Source of the DNA: Malurus cyaneus samueli
Taxonomy: Eukaryota; Chordata; Aves; Passeriformes; Maluridae
Assembly: GCA_009741485.1 (NCBI GenBank)
Contig: CM019217.1
Location: 35,109,157 to 35,173,156 of the forward strand
DNA: 64,000 nucleotides
Direction of reading: 5' to 3'
Each line of letters starts with the position of its first letter. Within the stretch, counting starts at the first letter, position 1. The notes under the pieces were generated by a model. It was not told the DNA's origin. It saw nothing but the letters and a program-made list of their open reading frames with translations, and searched no databases. The position numbers and the translations under genes were made by a program. Shown here piece after piece: positions 13,549 to 25,665 of this stretch.

Positions 13549-16500
13549 GTAGGGAAGTTCCTTGAAAATTCAGTAGTTCTGCCTGTGTAGTCATGGGGCA
13601 CTGAGTGATCCCTGCACAAAACCAATTTGAGTGATTCCTGTGAAACACTACAGCTCTATGTACCTCTGTCAGAAGTCAGTGTGCTGTTGCTGCCTCCTGC
13701 AATTTATTTTCGTAAATATGTAAAGCAGAGTGGAGTGATCCAATGTTTTTTTGCCTGACAACATGAAGCTTTGCTGGCCAAGTTCAGGAGGAAGATATTG
13801 TAATTTCTTTCTGACAGAAGCATCCAGAATATGCACACTATTACTGTGAGAAACTAGAGTCACTCTTTCCTGAGAGATTGTAATCAGTATGGACTGTATT
13901 AATGTCTTTCAGTTCCTCCTTTCCTAGGTCTTCAGAACCTTAGATGACAGATTTTTGACAGAGCTGTGTATTAGGGTCATGTGAGAAAAGCATGAAGAAG
14001 ATAGTGATGCTTGAAAAAGGTTTAGAAATAAAACTTTATAGACTGGTGTCTATAGAGTAGGTATTTGTTTATTACAGTGCTGGTGCAGTGCTGGAGTTGA
14101 GGGGGATTTCTCCTCCTAACTCACCTGCCTTTGCTTCAAATTAGCACAAATTTATATAGTAAGCATGGTGTAGTGTTACTGCTCCCCATATGCCCACTAT
14201 ACACTTACTATTATATATGGGCACGGAAATACGTGATATTATAGTTTTACAATTGTGCATGTGTTATCTCTAATTTGGTGGATGCAGGGTCTCCCTCTAA
14301 TGAGATGCTATTGTTTTTATCACTATGGGCTTTTCACCTCTGTCTTTAGGGCACGCGTAGTTGTGACATTCATGGTTTTTTTTCTAATCCTCTAAGTCGT
14401 AATTTTCAATTATTTTGTTGATTGTTTCATGCTTCTGCTAAGTTTTCATTAGTGTTTTCTACTGTTTCTTGTTATAGTATTTACTTGTTTATTTTTTTTT
14501 GGATTTATGCTTCTTGGTGATTTTACATATTTATGTACTAATCTAGTTGGTTAGATTACGTGTAGTTGGTATACTATATGTTGCTAATACACTATTAAAA
14601 AATTTATAGCAATATAAAAAAGGTTTTTATTGATAATATATTGAAAGTGATTACATTGTATTTTAATAATTTTTAAAAAGTTATTTCCTTTTTATATTAA
14701 TAATGTATAAAAAGTTTTTCATTAATAAGCTTCATAAGCACTTTTTCACTTTGATATAAACTGCATGTATCAATAGGCTCCTCCAGTCCTGAATGACTCG
14801 CAATTAAAAAGAAAAAAAAAAAAAAGCTATTCTTAAAAAACTGAGGTAATTGCTTAGCTGTGTTGGGATCCAGATTAATAGTAATATCTCAGCTAGTTAC
14901 TAAAAGGTCATAACTGTAAAACTTCTGCTGTTTAGTGGCACTGTTACAAATTGTAGAGGAAGTGGTTTTATGGGAAGAGTTACTTATTTTGAGTAAGATA
15001 GAAAACAAACAAAAAAAAATTATATATGAAAAGTATTTTTAAAAAACAGGTAACTCTGAAGTCCCAGAGAAAAATTTGGAGATTGAATTTGAAATTCTGA
15101 AGGTACAATTTTTACATTTTTTGAGAAGGAAGTATCATATGAAAAGAGAAAGGAATTTGACACAACTAAGTATGAAGAGGAATTGATTTATTTAGAGATG
15201 AAAATTAATTGAAAATTTTGTTGAAACAATACTATTTGGAATGCTAAACAAGAACACACGTCGGCAAATGGATATATGATTTACCTCAGTAATTTTGTTG
15301 ATTTTTTAGTTGGAATTCTGAAAGGCTTATCTGCTTGGTTATATTTTCCCTTTAAAGGTAGAAATTAGAAAAAGTGCAATGTTCTTTCTTTTGGGTGGTT
15401 GTTGCTGCTTTTATTTTTTAAGCGAACAGGAGGGATTCTTAAAATACATCAGGAGCAAGCTACACCGGCAGGCAGATTTTAAGGGCTACTTAAAACTTGA
15501 TTGAAATGCTACATTCTCTGAAGGGTAACAGATGTAGATAGATATTATCTATCTGAAGTCTTGAAATGAAAAAATATAGTGAAACTTCTGCAAAGTTCTG
15601 TAGTTAAATATAAGGAAGTTATTTATATAATATCAAGAAAAATGTTTGCAGCAATACTGAAGAGAACACTCAGTGAACATAATAATTCTTGAGAACTGCT
15701 AACTTGATGGTTCCAGATAACTGTCTCTGGAATTACTGCTTGATCAGTCAGCCACGCAGAAATCTAGTTAGGACTTATTGCCTGCAGTTTATCCCACTGA
15801 CTATGGTGATGGCTTCTCACATCATAGACAAAAGCAGAACATGAGTAATTACAGAATAATTTGACACTTGTACAAAAGCTGTTTGATTATTACCTTACTC
15901 TTACGTGAGGATATTCTCTGAGAACTCTAAAACTTGTAGTCCATTTAAACTGCTCAGATGTCTGGTAGTCTGTACTGGAAAAATCAGCTGAAACTTCAGC
16001 ATATGCTAACAGTGCTTATGTTTCACTAACTCAGAAATTGCCAAGGGCATGTCTGTGCTGACCTGGTGTATCAGTTTAGTCATTTGTAGCATCTATGACC
16101 TTTTTTGTTATTCCTGCTGCTAATGCCATGTGCCAGGGTTTCAGGACAAATGAGCAAGAGTATGGAAAAAAAAATTAAAGTCTATCTTCTTTAAATCTGG
16201 ACTAATTGTTTCTCTCATATCTCCTATGCTCTCGCAAGGAATTATCACAGTATGAAGATAGAAAATCCCACAGAGTTGCACAATGGACGTAATAGGGAAC
16301 AAAGCTGAACTGTTTTGATCTATTCATATTAAAGTTACAGCAGACTGCTAAATTGTAGGATGCTTGAGTGTGGTAAAAAAAGTCGCAGTTCCAGGAACAA
16401 TATGTCATTATCTTTCATCTCAACTATTTTCCTTCATCTTCTCCAAGTCCTCCTCTCCTTCATTCCTCTTTCTTCACCAGGGTTGGCTTGCTCAAACAAA

Positions 16501-16759
16501 TGACAATACAATTAGAAAAATCAGAGGAAATTATACAGTCTGTTCATTAGAAAGTGTCAGTCCATAGATATGGGATTATTTTTCATGCATTCAGGCAGAA
16601 AGATCAATCATCAGTTGCCAGTTTTTGCTGCCATGGTGTTTTGTTTCCCCTCCAGATTCTATTCTGCTAAAACCACAAATGCATATTGTGTTATTATTTT
16701 CTTTGTAGGAAGAAATAAAGTGTTTGGAATGCCATTATAAGTTTCCTGGGAACTTGGGA
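13548..16759. other. Non-coding tract with a very AT-rich core
   Basis: No gene or known repeat is seen. The segment 14570-14760 is extremely AT-rich, with repeated TTTTTAT, AATAAT and TTAATAA words, the type of composition found in nuclear matrix attachment regions, although composition alone proves nothing. A small hairpin-forming palindrome of AGATAGAT arms lies at 15536-15554. Confidence 0.55.
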
Positions 16760-16777
16760 TTTTTTTTTTTTTCAAAA

Positions 16778-16811
<34 letters not shown>
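16760..16811. repeat. Paired poly-T tracts
   Basis: A run of 13 T (16760-16772) is followed, after the short break CAAAAATA, by 31 uninterrupted T (16781-16811). This is the second long poly-T tract within 3.3 kb. No flanking retroposon is recognisable. Confidence 0.95.
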
Positions 16812-16814
<3 letters not shown>

Positions 16815-18759
16815 TTAACTGAGTAGGAAGAAGATTACCAGTTTATCTATTAGAGAAGAGATGACACTTATGACAAAGGATGGATATTTTTGTATAGTAG
16901 AAGGGTTTAGGAAGCATACTGAAGTTTTTGGACTTTTTTTTTAGTATACCTTGCAGGAGTAAAACTTTTCTCCTTGAAAGAGAAAGGCAGCTGACAAATT
17001 TGATCAGTCTTTTGTAGCTCTTTGTTCTGTAAAAAAGAACGGGAGATGCCTAATGTTTACAGTTTTTGATATGAAGAGATGTTTAAGTAGTGAATTGACA
17101 TCACTCTTGCAAGTATTCATCCTAGAGCTGGATGAATCAAAATCATGATTCAACTCCTATGAAAGGTCAGTCTATCTAAAGAAAGAAAACTGAGGAATGC
17201 AAAAATATGTAATAGAAGAAGCAACTGGAAAATCTAAATGTTTCTTAAAAAGCTACTCTAGAAAGCCAAAAACTTAATCCTTAATTGATTGAGGCCTGTC
17301 TTAAAGTCTGTAGGTAAAGCCAGACTTGCTGAGCAGATGGAATGTTAACCCTCATGTACCAGTAACAGTCTCACTTTTTCTCTGTGCCCGCCTGATTTTT
17401 TCACCTTTTCTTGCATCTCTTCTTCCCACCCACCTCATCCAAATTCAGGAAATAGGAAGGAAAGGTGGAACTTAATTATGATTATAGATTCTGATCACAG
17501 CAGTATTTACTCAAAAAGACATATCAAATAACCTCTTTCACCCACTCAAAATGTCAGCAAGTGATGAACAAATACATTTTTATTCTTTCTGGTTTAAGAT
17601 CTTGAAAATCTTTCGTGAATAAGGCTTTTATGAAAACAGAGAACAAAAGTTCCTTGTATTCATCTTTCTAAGAGGAAAGATGGGATTTTCATACTTGAAC
17701 AAATAACTTGTAAATATAGCTATATCTATTTACTAAATGTTTACAGGATTAGAGATGGTTAAAGTGTGGGTTTTCAAAGGGGATGTTGGTGGTAAATGAA
17801 AGTTTGGCAATAATGAAACCCCTTCAGGTTGTCTAGATGCAATGTGGCTGATACAATATTTAGTTGTGCTAGGAGGATTTTTTTAAACTCTGAATTCTGA
17901 TTTGCTTTTGGGCAGCTTTGTTTTAAAACTGTTTTGTCTTGAATGTATTACCCAAAATTTTGATAGATTTCTTATTGGTTGGGGGGTTTTGCCTATTAAT
18001 TTGCTTAGTATTAATTCTAATCTAAATAAGCATAACATTGCTAATAAATATAATCTTGTCTCTATAGAACTTTTTAAAAAATTATGTGCTATATAGTCTT
18101 GGAAGCTTTGTTCTTCTGCCTTTGGGAGTAAATTGGGAAGTTCAGCCAGCAGGGCTTCCTTTCTCGGAGGACATAGCAGGCATTGATAATGTACTGTAAG
18201 CTGTAATTCTGTAGTGACATCAGACTGCAGACTGACAGCAGTCTCTTGGGTACAAATGCCTAGGCTGCAAACTGATATCTTCAGAAGGTGTGTTTGATTT
18301 CAAAGGACATTCTGTTTTTCTTTAAAGATGAAAGCAATTTTGACTTTTCTAATGCATAGGTATGACTGTGTTATAACAGGGAATAAAATTAGTACTCTTA
18401 AGAGATTTATTGTTTGATCTTAGTTGTAAGTTCTTCTTGATTTCAGTTTAATTGCTGCACCATTAAATTGTTTTTATGTAAATAGAATAGGCTGCCTGTT
18501 TTCTCTTAATATGAATTAAGACCAAAGTCAGAAAGTTTTGAGTTAAAATATTCTCTCCTTTTGATGATTTTTTAAATGTGCTTAAACTATCTTATAGGCA
18601 GGCTTCATTAAGAATTGAAAGACAAGTGGGGATTTCAGTTAATATTTCATTATTATCTTAATTATTCTCTAAATTTAAGGGGTCTTGTAGGTGGGAAAGA
18701 CAAGGAAATGTTATTTTAATTGCAAATACTATTGTTTATTGTAATACATATCTGTTAAT

Positions 18760-18818
18760 AACTATGAAATATATTTCGTAAATACTTTCATAGTTTTATT
18801 TGCAACTTTTATTTGCAA
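18760..18818. repeat. 10-bp inverted repeat beside a 13-bp tandem duplication
   Basis: AACTATGAAA at 18760-18769 is the exact reverse complement of TTTCATAGTT at 18786-18795. Immediately after it, TTTTATTTGCAA is present twice in tandem (18794-18806 and 18807-18818). The association may be coincidence in AT-rich DNA. Confidence 0.8.
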
Positions 18819-19230
18819 AAAAATTCCAGTGACTGACACATCATTGGGCACATATAAATCATGTAATCAAATCTGAGTGCCTGAGAAATCAGTGCACTTG
18901 TTTCCTTTTTTTACCGTAGCTGAGAAAAAGCAACAGTTTTGCATACATTTTCCAAGTATTTTTTCAATCTTAAATATCGTAGGTCAGGTTAGTTCATTAC
19001 ACTAGTACCCCCTGTTTACAAAATGCTCGTTTTCAGGAGGAAAAACATGCCAACCCTCAGATTTAACTTGTCAATTTTTTAGAATTATGTTCTTCATTGG
19101 GCACGTGATTTTTCATCATGTTTGTTTTGTAATGTTACAGCACTGCTAGTGATTCTGCATTAGTGGCATCAGGCTTTATATCAGGTCTTCAGCAGTTAGA
19201 CTATTTTCAGCAATTACTTTTTTTAGAAAA

Positions 19231-19253
19231 ATTTTCTTTTTTCAAAAGAAAAT
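19231..19253. repeat. Short perfect hairpin
   Basis: ATTTTCTTTT and its exact reverse complement AAAAGAAAAT are separated by only TTC. The 10-bp A/T-rich stem is weak and has no obvious context. Confidence 0.8.
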
Positions 19254-22200
19254 ATCTACATATTCTTTTTGCTTAAAAATCTTTCTTATAATTTCTTTAT
19301 CAATTCTCGGTGAGGCAAAAACACTTCAAAATGGAGAACTGCTGGAATGCATTAGTCTCAGTTCTCTATAACCTTTCTCAATTATGTTTTGACATTCAGT
19401 ATCAAGATAGAGACTAAGCTCCCGTGTATCCTACTGATATTTTCACCTCCACCAAAAAAAACCCTGTTTCAAACTTATGCAACCTCCTGGTGTTTTGGTG
19501 TTTCTGTTTGGGGTTTTGTTGGTTGGAGTTGAGGGTTGGTTTTTTTTTCATAAAATAAAATTAAGAGAAACTGTCTTTTGGCTTTTGAAAGCTTGGTCAT
19601 AAAACTATTTATAATATTTACTGTTCACTTCTGCATGGCAACTGCTCAAAAAAAAGCAGCAAAGCATAAGAAGATAAGATGAAGAGAATAAATGAAATCT
19701 TTACTGAATAAGGATTCATTAGAAGAAATTAGAATGTGGCCTAATATGTACTGGTTGCAGTGTAAACAGCTAGGATTTGATAGGTTAAAATCTGAGCATG
19801 AGAAATCTATTTTCTGATGTTCCAAACATTTGTTCCACTCTTTTAGAACTAGATAGTCACTGAGTGGTTTTTTTTTTTTTTCTTGCTACCCTGAAAATGA
19901 ATAATTTTTCCTTACAGCTATATTAAGATTCTCTGTTGCTTTGTACATGCAAATCCTAAATAGAACTTATAGGGATACCAATCTACTCTCTATCTCATTT
20001 TCAGCTAGAAATATTCCTAGAACCAGAGAACTCAAAAAATCTCTTACTCTAGGTTTAATGTCTTACCCCTTTTTGTCCTAAAAGCTGATTTTTCTTGGCA
20101 TGCAGCTAAAAAGGAATGTATACTATTTCCTCAACAAGAAGGAAGTGATAGAATTAAAGTAAGTTAATTTAAAGATGAAAACATGGGAAGTAAAAGCATG
20201 TTCAAGATATTTAAATTGACTTAAGTTTAATAATGACCAACTAATTTTTAGTTACTTATTCTAAAATAAATATATGTATTTTTTATTCTTTTCACTTTGC
20301 TGCTATGCTATAAGAATAGAAGTTCCTGCTTAGGATTCTGATCTTTAAGTTGATTGATGGTAGCTTCTCTGACTGATCTGCAGTACATCTCTTAAAATTG
20401 TCATTTCAATTAAATTGCCATTCTTCCCCTTGTAGTTGTGAAGAAAACATTAAAACCAGTTTGAAGTTGTGACTGGGATTCTTTTCAGATGTGTGTGGTT
20501 ACACTGCCAGAGCTAACTAGAATTTCTGTGAAGGTAAGAGCCAGGTACATCCTCCTGTGTATATCTACAGTGGCCAGGATTATCTGCATCTTCTGTCCTA
20601 GTCAAGTGGCCCTCAGTTTTGTTTTGTAATTCTAGGAGATGAACTAAAAGAAAAAGTTTCAGTAGTGTAGGAATAAGGACAAATAAGGGGAAAGATGCTC
20701 ACTGGCCTTTCTGAGCAATGGTAATTATAATAAATTATTTCTGTAATCTAGATCTGTGGACTAGCAAGCAGCTTTCCTTTTGCATGCCTCAATTCTCCAT
20801 GTAGTCTCCTCTTACGCATTTACAAGGAAGTTGGATTATTTTTTTTTCTTCTATTCAGAAGATTTGTTTCTCTAGGTATCCAGGTTGGTCTATAGACAAA
20901 CCTCCAGTTAAATTCACCACCAGAGCTGTGTTCCTTATACTTGTATTTTCAGAGATCCAGAAGTCCTTCAGTTTCCACTTATTTCACTGACCTGAATAAT
21001 TTATCTCTGAAACGTATTATGGACAATGGCAGCATTAGTAATTTCTAGGAGATTTACACTAAAGCATAATAAATATATGAAATTGCAATCACTATCCTGT
21101 TAATTGTTGAACATGGTGGGGGTTTCTTTTTCCAGTTAGTGCATTCAGATGTCTATTTTTGCTCTCAATATATTTAACATATTTTTCAAAGGTAGGGGGA
21201 AAAACTAAAATGGTGCCCGACTATTTGAAACTAAAAAAATACCAAACGAAGACAAAAAGTTATTACTTTTTTGATTGCAGTCGTACACTTAAATTTTTTT
21301 TTGAAGGAAGAAAGAGTGACATCTAAAGCAGAGTCAAAAGCTTAACATTTTTAATGGTAGAAAGCTGTGAAACAGAAACCTCCAACAGAAAAGATACAGG
21401 AAATACTCATAAAAAGTAAGGAAGTTATCTGTAAAGTTTATGGAGATCATGTTTTCTTAGTTTAAAAACTGTACATTTGCTTGTTTCCACCTGGTAAGGT
21501 GTATAGAACATAGAGGCAACTTTTAGGGCTTTAAGCACAATTTTATAATGTCTAGAAGGGTTGTCATATCTGGGAAAATAAGTTTTTTCTTCAAGTAAGT
21601 AAAGGTGAGATGAGTTAAAATTCATTGTATCATTCCTTGAAAGAGTCTTCTGTCAAAAGCAATATGCACTGCTTGTTGTGTAACTTGACAGTAATTAGGA
21701 TGATAAAGTAAAAAATAAAGTAAAAATGCCTTTGCATTCCACCAGTGATTATTAAATCATATAACATTTTTAGGTTAAAGTATTTGTTTGTTTAGACATG
21801 TAAAATACAGACTATAAACTTCAAACAATTATATCCATACCATAATGAAATGGAAAACAATACTGAGCAGATTAGAGAGTTTTAGATTTGAAAGGACTAA
21901 ATTCCAGCAAAAGTCAGTCAGTATATTTAAGACAACTTAAAAGTAAACACATACAAAGACTGAGTAGTGGAATTTTTTTTAAGATTTCATAGTAAATAGA
22001 TTACTGAAGATGGTGAATAGAATATTTTCAATAAAGTATATGGGAAAGATGTCCAGTCAAAAGTGAAGGCAGAAGCTGAGAACTAGAAAAAAAGAAGTTC
22101 TGTCTATAGTAACTGTAAAACTTTAACAATTTTAGCTGGGAGAGACAGATGGATTATTAATATGGAAGCTAACTAGGATTTTGATTTCTTTTATTTTTTT

Positions 22201-24871
22201 AAAAAAAGGGGATTTAAACTTTATGTGAAAGGTGAGAAGAATAAAAGTGAGAGCTAATTAAGGAAGACAAGTCTTGTGACACAAATGACTGTGACTGTTT
22301 CTAATTTTGACTGGGATCTTTGAAATGAAATATGTCTCATGTCAGGATGAGCAGTCACCATTTGAAGCATGTTAATAGCAGGAATACTCTCGGAAAACAT
22401 CCTCATGAAGACTTTTTAAGCTAAGTGATATGATACAGAGGTAATTTCTGAGTAACAGAGAGAACTTACAGGAAATTCAAATAAATGCTTTAAGTTATGA
22501 TAGAATATTTGCCAGGAGTTAGCACTAGTGGAGGAAACCTCATATTCACGGGTTAATTTTTCTGAAAAATAAGTTATACTGTAGTGCTTCATCTTCAAAA
22601 TGGACAGCAACTCACTGGAGCATTGTCTCTTTACACTTGGGGAAAATAAGTAATAGAGTATAATTTTGATTGAAGCTCAGGACACTTCTTGAGAAGTCTG
22701 CATTAGATTTTTTTTTTCTCTGATTGGGCTTGGCAGCATGAGGTAAATTCCAGATGCCTGGACTGATAATTGTGAATGAATCTCAAATTATCAGATGTTT
22801 GAAAGGCTGATTTTGAATAGAAAATGGTTTCTTAAGACTAGACGTGAGCTTGCTTCTGCTGGAGTCCAGAGAAAAACTGTTGCTTATATTATGTGTTTAC
22901 AAATTTAAGATATTTTCTTAATAGAGTTGATGTACTGGAAGTACAGAAATATAGGTTACATAGTATATTTGCATTAGTGCTTGTCCTCTTATTTTAAATA
23001 ACATATGGTATTACACAAAGTAAGAGAAAAGGTGCACTAAAAACTATATAAGCAGCCTGAAATGCTCAAATTGAGCTGAAAGATTTTTGATTAAATGCCT
23101 GAGGGAATATTCATTTTCTCTGCATGCTTCTGCAAAACTCCTTTTTTCACTGGCAGTTACAGAGAAACAAAAAGGTCTTTTTAGCCAGTATTTGTACCTC
23201 ATCTCCTGGATCTTTTGGCTTTGGCAAGTAAAAAGATGCATTTGAGCCAGGGAGTCTGTAACACTGGGGCGAATGGAACCTGGAGAATTGGAGATGATGA
23301 ATCAATGAATATACCAAGTAACAAATGTGTTATCATGCCAGTATTTTCATTGCTGTGTGCTTTCTCCTTGGCAAGTGGCCATTGCAGTACTGGGCCCATG
23401 GCTGTTACTTTTATTACTCCCTGTTGTGTATCTCTAGAGGGATTAATGTGACATCCCAATACTGGATAAATAACGAGACCCGTATTAATCAGTTATGAAC
23501 TTTTGTAATAAAGCTTCAGTCTGTATCAGTTAACATTTTATGATTTTTTTTTTCTTAGACTATGAAGATATTTCCTCACTCTAGCATTTTACAGACGTGG
23601 CATAAACTAAGCCATTCAGCCCAGAATAAAATATGTAATAGTGTTTACAGTATTAGAGCTATGTTACCAGTTTCAGTAGCATGTTGTGCACTGACACGAC
23701 TTCCAAAATAAGGAATAGACCTGCACTGGTTCAGTCTGTATCGCATAGGCCTCATCCCCTGATTTTCGTATCTAAAATACCTGTTTTCAGGGAGTATCTA
23801 ATACAGATTAAAGGGCATAGAAATTAATATATGAGAACAAGCAGTTTTTCCTTGCTGACTTTTAAAGTCAGTCTTTTATCAAGTCTGAATGTCAGTCTTC
23901 ATTCCAGTCTGGGACAGACACTTCTACAGTTCCTTCCAGAGAACTAGAAGAATGTAAGTAAAGATTGTGATGGAGGATTAGTGAGTAAGCTTTGGTTGTA
24001 CCACGTTCTGAAGTACAAAAGGGAAGTCTGGCTGCACTACATTTCTGTCCAGCAGATGAATTATTGCCTCTTGTATGCTGCTTACATTCTGTGACTCGTG
24101 TTTGGTCTTTTTCTGTCCTCCTTTCCCACTATGCCTAAGACCTGGTGAAAATGGAAAGTGATGTTATCAAACTGTCAGTGTGATATATTCTGACACAGTA
24201 GGATGTAGAGTGATTTTTAAAGCAGCACCTCTGAATAGTTTAAAACCATATATTCTTTAAGAATTATTGAAGGAGTAGAAACTTGAATTTTTTCTTAAGC
24301 AATTTATAAGGATTGAATCAGATGATATTTTATAGTGCACAAGTAACAATGTTTTCCTGTATAATTTAAGTTGGGGGTTTTTGGAAAGGGGAGGAAGGTG
24401 GAAGGAGAGAATTTTTTAAAAAACTAATGATTATTTTGTTACTTGCTGGCATGCTTGAGGACTCAAAAGCTTCAGTACTGATTCAGTAGATTGACTGTCT
24501 TTTTAAAAAGTCATAATCTTTAAATGCTTTAGGTCTGAGAAGACTCCAGTTGCAGATACTGTTATATCAGTCACAGAGGAATGTAGTGACAATTATTTAC
24601 TGTGTAGTAGTGGCCTAAATTTGTTAAGGTAATTTGCTTCTTTCACAGATAAAATTTGAAATGTATTCAGGCATGACACTGTTCTTAGTACACAGCTTTG
24701 GTATACTTATGTAGCAAAATATGCACTCACCACTATATAAGGTCATCATGGACTGTTACAACCAGTAAAAAATTGGGTTCCCCTTAAGTTAAAAAATGTT
24801 TAAAATTAGTATTCATATTAGTGTTAAGGCAATTTAAATAGTTTAGTGAAGCACCTTCTGTACTCTATTTA

Positions 24872-25189
24872 AGAATCTGCAGCATCTTGCTGTTGGTCTG
24901 GTTGAACCTCATGAGATTGCCATGGGACAACTTCTCAAGCTTGTCCAGATTCATTTGGATGTTATCCCATTCTTCAGGCCTGTCAGCTGCACCACTGAGC
25001 ATGCTGAGGGATACACTCAATCCCATGGAATGAATGATTGATTCAATCCCACATTGATGAAGACATTAGACACTACTGGTCCCAGTACAAACCCTGATCA
25101 GCTCATTACTGATCTCAATCTGGACATTGAGCCATCCACCACTACCTTCTGAGTGTAACTATCCAGCCACTTTCTTATCCACCAAATAG
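24872..25189 (-). mobile_element. CR1 LINE fragment, older copy, left part
   Basis: This is the reverse-transcriptase region of an avian CR1 retrotransposon on the minus strand. Translating the minus strand from about 25008 down to 24876 gives one uninterrupted frame with CR1-typical words NLDKLEK and NLMRFN, the conserved region just after the catalytic FADD box. The catalytic box itself should lie near 25010-25030 and is degraded. Further right are CR1 phrases corresponding to the palm domain. The copy has no start and is non-functional. It is interrupted at 25189/25190 by a second CR1 and resumes at about 25531, so it predates that insertion. Confidence 0.85.
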
Positions 25190-25530
25190 CTATAGAACCA
25201 CAGAATGGTTTGGGTTGGAAAGGACCTTAAAGAGCATCTAGTTCCAAGCCCTGTGACATGGGCAAGACCAGGTTGCTCAGAATCCCATCCAGCCTAGGCT
25301 TTAACATTTCCAGGGATGGGACATACGCAAATGCTCTGGGCAACCTGTCCCTGTCTTACACCTGTCACAGTAAAGAATGTCTTTCTAATATCTAACCTAA
25401 ACCTACCCTCTTTCATCTTAAAGTCTGGCTCCATCACTGTGTGCACGTGTAATAAGTCCCTCTCTAGCTCTCTCATTGGCTCCTTTTAGATACTGAAAGG
25501 ACCCATTAAGGTCACCCTGGGGGCTGAATA
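25190..25530 (-). mobile_element. CR1 LINE 3' end inserted into an older CR1
   Basis: The left edge reads ACCACAGAATGGTTTGGGTT, the reverse complement of a CR1 3' terminus, followed by the standard 3' region (GGAAAGGACCTTAAAG and onward) up to about 25530, where the copy is truncated at its 5' end. It carries only the C-terminal/3' untranslated part (a minus-strand frame at 25294-25476), with no catalytic domain. It splits the older CR1 exactly between consecutive pieces of that element. A short overlap, AAATAG on the left and AAATG on the right, may be target-site microhomology or duplication. Confidence 0.85.
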
Positions 25531-25665
25531 AAATGTCCATCAATCAAATACACATTTCTCCAATTTACAGAGGAGGATGTTGTGGGAGGCCATGTCAAAT
25601 ACCTTGCAGAATTCCAGGTAGATTAGATCTTTAACTCTTCCTTTGTCCACATCTTGCTTTACTCT
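25531..25665 (-). mobile_element. CR1 LINE fragment, older copy, right part
   Basis: The sequence continues the element interrupted at 25189: TCCATCAATCAAAT follows CCACCAAATAG in CR1 order. Later words (GAGGATGTTGTGGGAGGCC, TTCCAGGTAGATTAGATC) are CR1 reverse transcriptase coding sequence on the minus strand. Similarity fades near 25665. Together with the left part this is one degraded insertion of about 450 bp. Confidence 0.8.

Larger units (their letters stand above)
16812..24871. other. Non-coding AT-rich tract
   Basis: About 8 kb without a recognisable gene or transposon. Frames are short, with no domains. A pair of overlapping frames on opposite strands at 23199-23459 (86 and 78 codons) gave no family I recognise. 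Structural items are inverted repeats near 18.77 and 19.24 kb. Confidence 0.55.

Noticed and set aside
23199..23459. Opposed frames of 86 and 78 codons
   Set aside because: They occupy the same bases on opposite strands, and neither has a recognisable domain or splice context.
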